A stretch of DNA of 64,000 nt from Parasutterella muris (GTDB taxonomy: Bacteria > Pseudomonadota > Gammaproteobacteria > Burkholderiales > Burkholderiaceae_F): NCBI RefSeq assembly GCF_943193095.1, contig NZ_CALPCV010000004.1, positions 62,001-126,000 on the forward strand. Reading direction: 5' to 3'. The position numbers and the translations under genes were made by a program. The notes below the pieces were generated by a model. It searched no databases and was not told where the DNA came from. It saw only the letters and a list, made by a program, of their open reading frames with translations. Numbering within the stretch: position 1 is the stretch's first letter; each line of letters begins with the position of its first letter. Below are positions 36,304-44,514 of the stretch, piece by piece.

Positions 36304-37140
36304 ATGAAGCAGATTATTGGCAGAACTTTTGAAGCCGAGCGCTCACTGTATCGTCTGACTGATACGGAACTGATTGACTGCGTCTTCGGCGGACCTGAGG
36401 ACGGAGAGTCGCCTCTGAAGCATCCGGAGAACTTTCGACTGAAAAATTGCGATTTTTCTATGAGATATCCGATTTGGCATGCCAAAGATTTCGAGATTGA
36501 GGACTGCAGTTTTGACGAGCTGGCGAGGGCGGCGCTTTGGTACTGCTACGACGGCAAAATCATCAATACAAAGCTTCATGGCATTAAAGCGCTGCGCGAC
36601 TGTCAAAATGTTCTGCTTGAAGGCTGCAGTATTCAAAGTCCTGAGTTCGGGTGGAAGTGCCGAGGAATCATGCTGAGAGACTGTTCGGTCGAGGCAGAGT
36701 ACCTCTTTCTCGACACAGTTGATCTGACGCTGAAAAACTGCAGACAAAAAGGGAAGTATTCATTCCAGTACATCCGGGACCTGCTGATTGAAGACAGCGA
36801 CCTCGACACAAAAGATGCCTTTTGGCACAGCGAGAACGTGACCGTCCGCAACTCTCATTTAAAAGGTGAGTATTTAGCCTGGTATTCCACGAATCTGACA
36901 CTTGAGAACTGCGTCATTGAAGGAACTCAGCCGCTTTGCTTCTGTCAGGGGCTCAAACTGATTAATTGCCGAATGGTGAATTGCGACCTTGCCTTTGAGT
37001 TTTCTGATGTTCAGGCCAAAGTGATCGGCAGTATTGATTCCGTCAAGAATCCGAGAAGCGGAAGGATAGAGGCCGATGAAATTAAAGAAATCATCCTAGA
37101 TGAACCGGGTGAAGCAGAAATTGTGGAGTTAAATAAATGA
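36304..37140 (+). CDS. DUF3737-family right-handed beta-helix protein
   Basis: A 278-residue protein made of short beta-helix rungs: recurring patterns such as FRLKNCDFS, FEIEDCSFDE, VLLEGCSIQS, LTLKNCRQKG, LLIEDSDLDT, VTVRNSHLKG and LTLENCVIEG, each a strand followed by a polar turn. It matches the DUF3737 family of cytosolic parallel beta-helix proteins of unknown function. No signal peptide. TTTGGAGAAATAATG start. Its stop overlaps the cupin gene start (ATGA), so the two are translationally coupled and probably act together. Confidence 0.85.
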   Translation: MKQIIGRTFEAERSLYRLTDTELIDCVFGGPEDGESPLKHPENFRLKNCDFSMRYPIWHAKDFEIEDCSFDELARAALWYCYDGKIINTKLHGIKALRDCQNVLLEGCSIQSPEFGWKCRGIMLRDCSVEAEYLFLDTVDLTLKNCRQKGKYSFQYIRDLLIEDSDLDTKDAFWHSENVTVRNSHLKGEYLAWYSTNLTLENCVIEGTQPLCFCQGLKLINCRMVNCDLAFEFSDVQAKVIGSIDSVKNPRSGRIEADEIKEIILDEPGEAEIVELNK

Positions 37141-37544
37141 AAGAAACTTTGAGTGTATTTCCATTGGGGGCGCCTAACGACGCTTATGCCGAATACTTTA
37201 TCGGTCAGAGTTATCTTGCGCCGCTGACGGCGGAGCAGATTCCAACTTACAACGTGACTTTTGAACCCGCGTGCCGCAATAACTGGCACATTCATCATGC
37301 CGAGAAAGGCGGCGGTCAGATGCTCATCTGCGTCTACGGAGAAGGCTGGTATCAGGAGTGGGGCAAGCCTGCCCGCCATTTAAAAGCGGGAGATGTTGTC
37401 AATATTCCGGCTAACGTCAAACACTGGCACGGTGCGGCAAAGAACAGCTGGTTTCAGCATCTTGCCCAGGAGATACCGGGAGAAGGAAGCCGCACAGAAT
37501 GGTGTGAACCGGTGGACGATGCTCAGTATCAAAAACTAGGATAA
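37137..37544 (+). CDS. Cupin-domain protein
   Basis: A 135-residue single-domain cupin. The metal-binding motifs are NNWHIHHAEKGGGQ (two or three His and a Glu), CVYGEGWYQEWGKP and the second motif NIPANVKHWHGAAKNSWF. Such small cupins act as isomerases, decarboxylases or sensors; no specific function can be assigned. It overlaps the DUF3737 gene by 4 bp. Cytoplasmic. Confidence 0.85.
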   Translation: MKETLSVFPLGAPNDAYAEYFIGQSYLAPLTAEQIPTYNVTFEPACRNNWHIHHAEKGGGQMLICVYGEGWYQEWGKPARHLKAGDVVNIPANVKHWHGAAKNSWFQHLAQEIPGEGSRTEWCEPVDDAQYQKLG

Positions 37545-37584
37545 ACACGCTTATATGTGCTAGCACATCTGAAATTTTGTTTTG

Positions 37585-37610
37585 GACGGCTGTATGGCCG
37601 TCTTTTTCTT
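37585..37610 (+). terminator. Intrinsic terminator of the cupin gene
   Basis: GACGGC/GCCGTC stem followed by TTTTTCTTTG. A separate palindrome TGTGCTAGCACA lies just upstream. Confidence 0.85.
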
Positions 37611-37641
37611 TGCTTAAAAACAAGGAAAAGGAGGTAAAAAT

Positions 37642-37686
37642 ATGAATAGCCTAAGGGTTTATCATGACAATCGGTTGACTAGTTAA
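37642..37686 (+). CDS. Possible 14-residue leader peptide
   Basis: AAGGAGGT, a near-perfect ribosome-binding site, lies 6 nt before an ATG that opens MNSLRVYHDNRLTS and a stop. It sits ~400 bp upstream of yjiH in an AT-rich gap with no other gene. It could be a leader peptide, a tiny protein or a relic of a lost gene. The remaining gap (37687-38089) shows no gene. Confidence 0.3.
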   Translation: MNSLRVYHDNRLTS

Positions 37687-38089
37687 CGTTATGTCATACA
37701 TTTAACCCCGCAGATAAACTCGGAAAATTTAGAACAAATAAATTTCTTATTTTGTTCGAATTCGAAAAAATAATTCAGCAATTAGATAAATCTAAATTTA
37801 TATATCAAGAATAAGCGGGTTAATACCAATAAATTCACATGCTAAATGAAGCGAATGAAGGCCGAAGAATACCCTCAAAAGTGCCGCCGTATTAGGGTTT
37901 AGCAGAATTCTTTCACATGAGGTTTCATTTCATAATGTGCGCAAGCGGGTAAACTCGCGATGTGAGAATCGTTAGTTTCAGTGTTTGTTTCATTAGCTGC
38001 TTACAGATCAAAAAATAAGATCGAAGCGATAGTGGAATAGAGATTAACAATTCTCGCTTTTGTTTAATACTTAATTGCTAGGATAGTCT

Positions 38090-38818
38090 ATGTCTTCTCA
38101 AAACGATGTTCAGAAGCCTGAATTGGCTGATGAGAAAAGCGACAAAGTCACAATCGGCGCCTACATCTCTCTGGTGCTTGCTTGTGTCTTTTTCTCGGGT
38201 GTTTGCGCAACCAATCAGTGGTGGGGCATCTTCGACTTCACAACCATCAACGGTTCTTTCGGTAAGTTAGTTTCCGGCGTAACTCAGAACGGCGACGCTC
38301 TGAATGTTGCAACGGCCAACTTCCGCGGTAAAGGCGGTTCCGGTGCGATCGACGGCTTCATGTTCGCTCTCACTCTGGTTCCGACCGTTATGTTCGCGCT
38401 TGCGATGATCACGGTTTTCGACCACTTCGGTGCTCTTAAAGCCTGCCGTCAGATCCTCACTCCGATCCTTCGTCCGCTTATCGGCGTCCCCGGTGGTGCC
38501 GGTCTTGCTCTGATCGCTTCTCTGCAGTCTACCGACGGCGGTGCAGCGCTCACACGCCAGCTCAAAGACGACAACATTCTGAATGACAAAGAAATCAACA
38601 ACTTTGCTGCATTCCAGATGACTGCTGACGCTTGCATCACAAACTTCCTTTCTTCCGGCGCTGTTCTGTTTACACTGCTTGCCGCTGATGGTAAGCCTGC
38701 CGTTCCGGTCAGCATCGGCGCATGTCTCGGCATTCTGTTCCTTGGCAAGATTCTTGCCGCGAACATTATGCGTGTAATCCAGATGGGCGGAAAGATTTCT
38801 GTCCGCAAGAACGCTTAA
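38090..38818 (+). CDS. yjiH: YjiH-like nucleoside-recognition (Gate) membrane protein
   Basis: A 242-residue inner-membrane protein with an N-terminal membrane segment (ISLVLACVFFSGVCATNQWWG), a second near VPTVMFALAMITVFDHFG, then Gate-domain motifs PLIGVPGGAGLALIASLQSTDGGAALT and FQMTADACITNFLSSGAV. It matches E. coli YjiH. In E. coli yjiH and yjiG precede iadA, and the same order is kept here, so the pair likely transports a dipeptide or amino-acid-related compound for IadA. That transport role is an inference from gene order. Confidence 0.85.
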   Translation: MSSQNDVQKPELADEKSDKVTIGAYISLVLACVFFSGVCATNQWWGIFDFTTINGSFGKLVSGVTQNGDALNVATANFRGKGGSGAIDGFMFALTLVPTVMFALAMITVFDHFGALKACRQILTPILRPLIGVPGGAGLALIASLQSTDGGAALTRQLKDDNILNDKEINNFAAFQMTADACITNFLSSGAVLFTLLAADGKPAVPVSIGACLGILFLGKILAANIMRVIQMGGKISVRKNA

Positions 38819-38836
38819 TTTTCGGAGGAAAGAAAT

Positions 38837-39310
38837 ATGTCAGCAAGTAAAGGCAAAATGATGATCACTGACGTGTTCGTCAATGGTGCAAATCAGGGTT
38901 GGGCGATTGCGACTCACTCTACAATTCCGAACGTTTTGATGGCTTTCGTTATCATCAAAATGCTCACAATTTCGGGCGCTCTTGCCATGATCGGCAAGGT
39001 TCTCGGACCGATTATGGCTATCTTCGGTCTTCCCGGCGAAGCAGCCATGATCCTTCTCGGCGGCTGGATGTCCATGGGCGGCGGTGTTGGTGTTGCGGTT
39101 GCGCTTTTCGATAAGGGCGCTATCGACGGTACACAGCTCGCTATCTGTATCCCCGCTATTTACCTCATGGGCTCCCAGGTTCAGTACATGGGCCGCTGCC
39201 TTGGTGTTATCGGCGTTCAGGGTTCCGACCTCTTCAAGATTATGGCCATTCCTCCGATCGTCGCGCTTCTCTCCCTCTGGGTTATGCGCCTGGTCGTTTT
39301 AGGTTCATAA
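38837..39310 (+). CDS. yjiG: YjiG-like nucleoside-recognition membrane protein
   Basis: A 157-residue integral membrane protein matching YjiG: GANQGWAIATHSTIPNVLMAFVIIKML, ISGALAMIGKVLGPIMAIFGLPGEAAMILLGGWMSMGGGVGVAVALF (pieces), PAIYLMGSQVQYMGR and a final membrane segment. It is the partner of YjiH, 18 bp upstream, and precedes iadA as in E. coli. TTCGGAGGAAAGAAATATG gives a strong start. Confidence 0.85.
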   Translation: MSASKGKMMITDVFVNGANQGWAIATHSTIPNVLMAFVIIKMLTISGALAMIGKVLGPIMAIFGLPGEAAMILLGGWMSMGGGVGVAVALFDKGAIDGTQLAICIPAIYLMGSQVQYMGRCLGVIGVQGSDLFKIMAIPPIVALLSLWVMRLVVLGS

Positions 39311-39334
39311 TATAGTCCTCTAATAACACTTAAA

Positions 39335-39356
39335 AATCCCCGCGAAAGCGGGGATT
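39335..39356 (+). terminator. GAAA-tetraloop hairpin just upstream of iadA
   Basis: AATCCCCGC-GAAA-GCGGGGATT, ending 8 nt before the iadA ATG. There is no U run, and the iadA start has no other Shine-Dalgarno sequence; GGGGA is locked in the stem. It may stabilise the yjiHG mRNA end or limit iadA translation. Confidence 0.6.
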
Positions 39357-39364
39357 CTCATAAC

Positions 39365-40507
39365 ATGACTTCATATCTCTTTAAAAACGCAGACCTTTAT
39401 GCGCCTGAGCACAAAGGCATTAAGCAGATTCTCGTTGTTAATGACAAAATTATCGCTGTCGAAGATCAGATCAATGCTGATATTCCCGGTCTTGAAGTTG
39501 TCGACTTAGGCGGCGCGGTTGTTGCTCCCGGCCTGATTGACCAGCATATTCACGTCACGGGCGGCGGCGGAGAGGGCGGTCCTCTGACTCGCGCTCCCGA
39601 GCTGAACTTCTCCGAGCTCGTCGAAGCCGGTATTACCAGCTTTGTCGGTGTTTCCGGTACTGACAGCGAAACACGTCCGATTGAAGCCCTGATGGCAAAA
39701 GTCCGTGCGCTGACCAAAGAGGGCGCAACCGGCTGGATGTGGACTTCCAACTATCGTTATCCGCCGACAACAGTTACCGGCGACGTTAGAAAAGATCTTC
39801 TGACAATTCCCGAATGCTTAGGCGTTAAGATCGCTATGGGCGACCATCGCTGCTCTTTCCCGACAACTCAGGAAGTGCTTCGTGTTCTGTCTGACTGCCG
39901 TGTCGGCGGCATGATCTGCGGTCATGATTCTTATCTTCATGTTCACTTAGGTGATCTTCCGATCGCGTTCCCGGCATTTATGGAATGTGTCAAGACCGGC
40001 ATGCCGATCAAACATATTCGTCCGACACACGTTGGTCGTCATCCTGAAGTTTTTGCTCAGGCGATCGCGTTTACTAAGGAAGGCGGCTATATCGACATTA
40101 CAACCAGCGGCGGCAACTATATGGGCAGCGCTGCTGACGCATTTGTTATGGCGTTGGAAGAGGGTGCACCGATCGACCGCATTACCTTCTCGTCTGACGG
40201 TCACGGCTCCATGCCGAGATTTGACAAGAACGGCGAGATGATTGGTCTTACCGTCTGCAAAGTTTCCGACAACCTTCTGCAGCTTCGTGAATTAGCAGGC
40301 AAGATTGGTTTAGAAAAAGCTCTGCTTCCGCTCACACGCACCATTGCTACGGCTCTTTGCCTTGAGAACAAGGGCGTGATTGAAGCCGGTAAAGACGCGG
40401 ACCTCTTAGTTATGGACAAAGACCTCAAGCCGATTCATCTGTTCATGAAGGGCCGTCAGGTCATGAAAGACTCCGAAGTCATCGTCAAAGGTGCCTTTGA
40501 AGAATAA
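39365..40507 (+). CDS. iadA: Isoaspartyl dipeptidase (beta-aspartyl peptidase)
   Basis: A 380-residue metal-dependent amidohydrolase. Metal ligands: His pair in DQHIHVTGGGGEGGP, then HVHLGD, THVGRHPEVF and the Asp of TFSSDGHGSMP, as in E. coli IadA. It hydrolyses beta-aspartyl (isoaspartyl) dipeptides formed by protein damage, yielding aspartate and another amino acid. Cytoplasmic. Placed downstream of yjiH-yjiG as in E. coli. No good ribosome-binding site outside the preceding hairpin. Confidence 0.92.
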   Translation: MTSYLFKNADLYAPEHKGIKQILVVNDKIIAVEDQINADIPGLEVVDLGGAVVAPGLIDQHIHVTGGGGEGGPLTRAPELNFSELVEAGITSFVGVSGTDSETRPIEALMAKVRALTKEGATGWMWTSNYRYPPTTVTGDVRKDLLTIPECLGVKIAMGDHRCSFPTTQEVLRVLSDCRVGGMICGHDSYLHVHLGDLPIAFPAFMECVKTGMPIKHIRPTHVGRHPEVFAQAIAFTKEGGYIDITTSGGNYMGSAADAFVMALEEGAPIDRITFSSDGHGSMPRFDKNGEMIGLTVCKVSDNLLQLRELAGKIGLEKALLPLTRTIATALCLENKGVIEAGKDADLLVMDKDLKPIHLFMKGRQVMKDSEVIVKGAFEE

Positions 40508-40526
40508 TTTTCTTTCTTGATTCACC

Positions 40527-40559
40527 AACGGGAGACATAAAAACTGCCTCCCGTTTTTT
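40527..40559 (+). terminator. Intrinsic terminator of iadA
   Basis: AACGGGAG/CTCCCGTT stem followed by TTTT. Confidence 0.85.
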
Positions 40560-40769
40560 CGTGCCAAAATTTCTATTCTTGTGTGCAGACGGTCAAAAAA
40601 TTCCGTCGAAGCCAAAAATTCTCACCGACGAACAATTCAGAAGTCTTCATGAGAGACGATAAATGTCCAGCAGAATAGGACATAGATTTTGCTTAGAAAA
40701 CTAAGCTAATGACATAAATCATAGAATAATAAATTTATAACATATTGATTATCCGATTAAAAAACAGTC

Positions 40770-40803
40770 ATTACTCAACATAACTATTATTATGTTGAGT
40801 AAT
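40770..40803. promoter_or_regulatory. 14-bp inverted repeat in the gap before the DAACS gene
   Basis: ATTACTCAACATAA, 6-nt spacer, TTATGTTGAGTAAT: perfect arms in an AT-rich 450-bp gap without a gene. Operator or hairpin. Confidence 0.5.
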
Positions 40804-40919
40804 ATTTTGGGATTTTTAGGCGTTAAATTTCATAATTCAATCTAAGTTTTCATATTTTGAATAAAAATTCTCGCATTACAAAAAATCTTTATCTCGTTGT
40901 CCATAACTCGGTAAAATGG

Positions 40920-40943
40920 ATGAAACATGTCAAAATGTTTCAT
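40920..40943. promoter_or_regulatory. Candidate operator ATGAAACAT-N6-ATGTTTCAT
   Basis: 9-bp perfect dyad ~70 bp before the transporter start codon, where an operator or activator site would sit. Confidence 0.45.
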
Positions 40944-41011
40944 GTGCAAATTGTTATTTCAATATAACTATTTCTTGTTTTTTTTGTGCTGCATTCTAAT
41001 TTGGAGGAGTT

Positions 41012-42250
41012 ATGTCAGCTAAAAAAAGTTTTTGGGTAGGACTGCCGATGCAGATGATGTACGGCTTGGTCCTCGGTGTCATTGTGGGGAGCATCGTCTC
41101 GAGTGAATTCGCGACGACATATCTCCAGCCGCTCGGCCAGCTGTTCATTCGTTTAATCCGTATGGTGGTCGTTCCCTTGGTTGTTGCAACCCTGATCGCA
41201 GGTTCTGCCGGTTTGGGCAACGCCAGTAAGATCGGTTCCATCGCTGTTAAAACGATTCTGTTCTTTGCGGTCACTACAGCGATTGCAGTGACGATCGGCT
41301 TGATTGTCGCAAATATCATGACTCCGGGCGTAGGTCTCACCATTTCCGTTGAGGGTCTCAAAGCTAAAGCTGCGGCTGCCCCTGCTCTTTCTCAAGTCCT
41401 TCTTGAAATCGTCCCGATTAACCCGATCGATGCCTTTGCAAAGGGCAACATGCTTCAGGTTATTTTCTTCTCGATCTTCTTCGGCTTCTGTGTCTCTCTC
41501 ATGGGTGACAGCGCCAAGATGCTGACAGACTTCTTCCAGAAAGTCGGCGATGTCATGATCCGCATGACCAATTACATCATGCTCTACGCTCCGATCGGTG
41601 TTTTCGGTTTGATCGCCTATACAGTTACACGCCATGGCCTTGCGGTTCTGCTTCCGCTTGGCAAACTGATCCTTACAGCGTTCATCGCTACAGTGATTTT
41701 CGTCGTTGTGACATATCTTCCGCTGGTCAAGGTTATCGGCCTCAAGATTTCCACTTTCCTGAAAGGCGCGTTCGAGCCCTGGCTCATCGGCTTTACAACC
41801 TGCTCTTCGGCTGCCGCGCTCGCGGTTAACCTTGAAAGCGCAAGAAAGATGGGCGCTTCCAGAGCGATCGCCTCTTTTGCGATTCCGCTCGGAAATACCA
41901 TCAACATGAACGGTACTTCCATCTACATGGGTGTCACTGCGGTCTTTGCTGCTGAAGTTTTCGGCATCGACCTTACACTCACACAGCAGTTCGAAATCGT
42001 TCTCATGGGCGTTCTTGCTGCCGTCGGTACAGCCGGTGTTCCGGGTGCCGGTCTTATCATGACAACACTGGTCTTCACAGAGGTCGGTATTCCTCTGGAA
42101 GCTGTCGCTCTGATTGCCGGTATCGACCGTATCCTCGACATGATCCGTACATCTGTAAATATTCTTGGTGACAACCTCACAGCTCTGGTTGTTTCTAAGT
42201 CTGAAGGCGTTCTTGGAAAAGAAAAGATGGACGAAGATACACAGATCTAA
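41012..42250 (+). CDS. Dicarboxylate/amino acid:cation symporter (DAACS, GltP/DctA-like)
   Basis: A 412-residue carrier with the DAACS plan of eight membrane helices and two hairpins. Key motifs: TTCSSAAALAVNLESARKMG (first hairpin serine-rich motif), NTINMNGTSIYMG (the substrate and cation-binding helix, family NMDGT) and GTAGVPGAGLIMTTLVF (second hairpin). It takes up glutamate, aspartate or C4-dicarboxylates with Na+ or H+. The family Asp in NMDGT is Asn here (NMNGT), which may affect cation binding. TTTGGAGGAGTTATG start. Confidence 0.93.
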   Translation: MSAKKSFWVGLPMQMMYGLVLGVIVGSIVSSEFATTYLQPLGQLFIRLIRMVVVPLVVATLIAGSAGLGNASKIGSIAVKTILFFAVTTAIAVTIGLIVANIMTPGVGLTISVEGLKAKAAAAPALSQVLLEIVPINPIDAFAKGNMLQVIFFSIFFGFCVSLMGDSAKMLTDFFQKVGDVMIRMTNYIMLYAPIGVFGLIAYTVTRHGLAVLLPLGKLILTAFIATVIFVVVTYLPLVKVIGLKISTFLKGAFEPWLIGFTTCSSAAALAVNLESARKMGASRAIASFAIPLGNTINMNGTSIYMGVTAVFAAEVFGIDLTLTQQFEIVLMGVLAAVGTAGVPGAGLIMTTLVFTEVGIPLEAVALIAGIDRILDMIRTSVNILGDNLTALVVSKSEGVLGKEKMDEDTQI

Positions 42251-42273
42251 TCTGCTGACTTCCTAGTTGTTAG

Positions 42274-42299
42274 AAAAACCGGGTCCATGCCCGGTTTTT
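42274..42299 (+). terminator. Intrinsic terminator of the DAACS gene
   Basis: AAAAACCGGG/CCCGGTTTTT perfect stem, then CTTTG. Confidence 0.9.
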
Positions 42300-42380
42300 C
42301 TTTGCTCTATATGAACAAAACGCTCTGCATCTCATTTGGGATTTTGTTATGCTTTTCTCGTAGAACTGAGAAGGATAATT

Positions 42381-42575
42381 ATGTTTCCGACCTTTTGGAG
42401 CCAGCTGGACAGCTATATTGAAAGCGGCCTGTATTACTTGGCGTCAACCTTTAATCTGACCGGCTTTTTTGCCGAACATAGAGACACGATCGACGACGGG
42501 CTTTCTATCATTTACGCTCTTCTAGACGCGATATTTGATATCGTTCCAAATCTGGTTTTCGGATTCTTCTATTAA
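42381..42575 (+). CDS. Small 64-residue hydrophobic protein
   Basis: MFPTFWSQLDSYIESG then YYLASTFNLTGFFAEHRDTI and SIIYALLDAIFDIVPNLVFGFFY. It is rich in aromatic and aliphatic residues, with a C-terminal segment long enough to cross or lie on a membrane. GAGAAGGATAATTATG provides a ribosome-binding site, and a good hairpin follows the stop, so it looks like a real small gene. I do not recognise the family. Confidence 0.55.
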   Translation: MFPTFWSQLDSYIESGLYYLASTFNLTGFFAEHRDTIDDGLSIIYALLDAIFDIVPNLVFGFFY

Positions 42576-42578
42576 AAG

Positions 42579-42602
42579 TAAAGCCGCTTCAGAGCGGCTT
42601 TA
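42579..42602. terminator. Bidirectional hairpin between small ORF and bcp
   Basis: TAAAGCCGCT-TCAG-AGCGGCTTTA. Confidence 0.8.
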
Positions 42603-42609
42603 TTGTTAA

Positions 42610-43119
42610 TTAGAGTCCGAGTTTCTTAAGCAGTGCCTCTACATGCCCTTTGGCTTTTACGCCTCGCATTTCATCAATAAGCACTCCCTCTTCATTAATC
42701 ACAAATGTGCTTCTTTCAATACCTAAGTACTTTCTTCCATACATGCTCTTCATTTTGAGCACGCCGTATTCCGTACAGACTTTTGAGTCGGTATCGCTTA
42801 AGAGCGGAAATGTTAACGATTTCTTTTCTCTGAAATTCGCATGGCTCTTCAAACTGTCACGCGAAATACCTAAAATAACAAAATCAGCGCCCTGAAAAGT
42901 CTTTAGTGCTGCTTCGAAGTCCATGGCTTCAAGACTGCAGCCTGACGTATTGTCTTTGGGATAGAAGTAGAGAACAATCTTTTTTCCAAGGAAGTCAGAC
43001 AGTTTTACTTCTCCTCCCAAGTCGCTTGGAAGACGAAAGTCTGGCGCCTTTTCGCCGAGGACAGCTTTGCATTCGGAAGGATCAATTTCCGTTGCGGTGT
43101 TGTTGGTCATGTGACACAT
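42610..43119 (-). CDS. bcp: Thiol peroxidase of the Bcp/PrxQ family
   Basis: A 169-residue peroxiredoxin (~166 if the internal ATG at 43110 is used). APDFRLPSDLGGEVKLSDFLGKK and YFYPKDNTSGC place the peroxidatic cysteine near residue 61. The usual Bcp motif is TPGCTxxAC or TPGCTxxAx; here it is TSGCSLEAMDF, so the nearby resolving cysteine is absent and the enzyme is probably of the 1-Cys type or uses Cys in KVCTEYGV. It reduces peroxides with thioredoxin or glutathione. Cytoplasmic. Ten bases downstream of the AbrB-like gene, so co-transcribed. Confidence 0.88.
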   Translation of the reverse strand: MCHMTNNTATEIDPSECKAVLGEKAPDFRLPSDLGGEVKLSDFLGKKIVLYFYPKDNTSGCSLEAMDFEAALKTFQGADFVILGISRDSLKSHANFREKKSLTFPLLSDTDSKVCTEYGVLKMKSMYGRKYLGIERSTFVINEEGVLIDEMRGVKAKGHVEALLKKLGL

Positions 43120-43129
43120 CTTTGTACAG

Positions 43130-43375
43130 TTATTGATTTGAAAATATTTTGAATTTTATCGGAGAAGCATATTTTTTGCTGAAACTGGAATTTTCAAGTT
43201 GGTCTTCCGAAATAGGTTTTTCATCGACCGATCGAATAAAAACGTTCTGCCCATCAAGAACAAAACTGACGACTCCGCCCACTTTTGTACCTACGGCTTT
43301 GATAATTTCTTCAGGAATGGCGACTCTGCCCGATTCAGTGATTTGAACCGAAACGGAATTAAGATAAGCTGTCAT
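43130..43375 (-). CDS. AbrB/MazE-fold DNA-binding protein
   Basis: An 81-residue protein with a swapped-hairpin AbrB N-terminal domain: VSVQITESGRVAIPEEIIKAVGTKVGGVVSFVLDGQNVFIR. The C-terminal ~25 residues lack similarity to known antitoxin tails. No toxin gene is adjacent on either side; the downstream neighbour is bcp. It may be a transcription regulator or an orphan antitoxin. Confidence 0.75.
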   Translation of the reverse strand: MTAYLNSVSVQITESGRVAIPEEIIKAVGTKVGGVVSFVLDGQNVFIRSVDEKPISEDQLENSSFSKKYASPIKFKIFSNQ

Positions 43376-43463
43376 GGGTTCCCCACTGTATTGTCGGTTT
43401 TGATTTTAGTTTTTTTTTGAGATTTATTTAAGTTTTATTAGTCTCATTTTGAGCTTTAGAGGC

Positions 43464-43493
43464 TAAAAAAATGCCCCGAGTATGATCGAGGCA
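43464..43493 (-). terminator. Terminator of the 43513-44367 gene
   Basis: TGCCcCGA/TCGaGGCA stem with one mismatch, followed on the minus strand by TTTTTTT. Confidence 0.75.
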
Positions 43494-43512
43494 GAGATTG
43501 TTTTAGTTAGAA

Positions 43513-44367
43513 CTATTCCGGGCGTTTATCCATAGGACCATTAATTTTTTCCGTGGCCGCGGGAACGATCGGTTCTGTTTTCGATGCACTCGAGAAAAAT
43601 CCTTTTTTCGGTTCAACCTTAGGTCCTTCTTTCTTCGATTCTTTTGCGATCTTCGGTGCCGCTTCAACCGGGTTGCGGAAAGCGTTAAGGAAGAGAATCA
43701 GACTCAGAACTGCCGCAAGGCCGCACAAACCGATCATTATGTACCATTGCGGGAATGAGTACTTGATATTCAGGATCGTGAGAGGAGTTTTTTCCGGATT
43801 GAAGAACCAAATGGATCCGGACAGAGTTGCCCAGAAAATAAGATTAAAACCGAAGACCCAGCGGGATGCAGGCCCCCTTCCTTTGACGCAGCAAACGGCA
43901 AACCCCAGGAAGAACAGCATCGCGGTAATAATGGCGTTTTCAACCTGAAGGAAGCCGGACCATCCGGTGTTCAGCGGTACATACTCGGATTCCTGCTCAT
44001 GATTCGAAGCAATCGGAGCGGCTTCGGTCGGCACTGCAGTTTCTGTGCCGGCGGAAGATTCCGTCTGTTCGGATTTAGTTTCTTCCGAAGCCTGAGGCTC
44101 AGCGGCGGCAGTGTTTTTGGTCACGGTATTTTCAGTGGTCGGAATCGCCTGCTCCTTAGGTTCACTCACGGCAGACTGAACTGCGGCCGGTGCTGCTTTC
44201 TTTCTGAATATTGCAAAACGGTCTTTTTCGCTCGGCGCTTTCTTCTCTATAGCGACGATCATGTTCTCGGGTTCGAACACCGTTTCGCCTCTGGTATAGA
44301 GGAAATATCCGAAAAACGCGTGCAGCATCATCGCGATGAAACAGACTAATGCGAGAATAATCTTCAT
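43513..44367 (-). CDS. Uncharacterised inner-membrane protein with acidic linker
   Basis: A 284-residue protein from MKIILALVCFIAMMLHAFFG. It has an N-terminal membrane segment, a long low-complexity Ala/Glu/Thr/Pro linker (about residues 50-130), then three membrane segments (ITAMLFFLGFAVCCV, VFGFNLIFWATLSGSIWFF, WYIMIGLCGLAAVLSLILFL) and a Lys/Pro-rich tail. I do not recognise it. The start is MKII, with AAGGGACTCATTTTATG; an in-frame ATG 21 bp upstream is less likely. The linker probably lies in the periplasm or cytoplasm between the first and second segments. Confidence 0.7.
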   Translation of the reverse strand: MKIILALVCFIAMMLHAFFGYFLYTRGETVFEPENMIVAIEKKAPSEKDRFAIFRKKAAPAAVQSAVSEPKEQAIPTTENTVTKNTAAAEPQASEETKSEQTESSAGTETAVPTEAAPIASNHEQESEYVPLNTGWSGFLQVENAIITAMLFFLGFAVCCVKGRGPASRWVFGFNLIFWATLSGSIWFFNPEKTPLTILNIKYSFPQWYIMIGLCGLAAVLSLILFLNAFRNPVEAAPKIAKESKKEGPKVEPKKGFFSSASKTEPIVPAATEKINGPMDKRPE

Positions 44368-44514
44368 AAAATGAGTCCCTTGTAACAATATGCAAAGATT
44401 AGCACAGCATCCGACGAACGTTGCTTGTGATTCACTAAATTGAACTTAGCTTGGGAAGCAACTTACGAGTGACAAAACCTCTACAATGATCCTATTTATA
44501 TTGGGGAGCCAGCC

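Noticed and set aside
43130..43375. Toxin-antitoxin module with the AbrB/MazE-like protein as antitoxin
   Set aside because: No MazF-, VapC- or PIN-like toxin gene adjacent on either strand; downstream gene is bcp.
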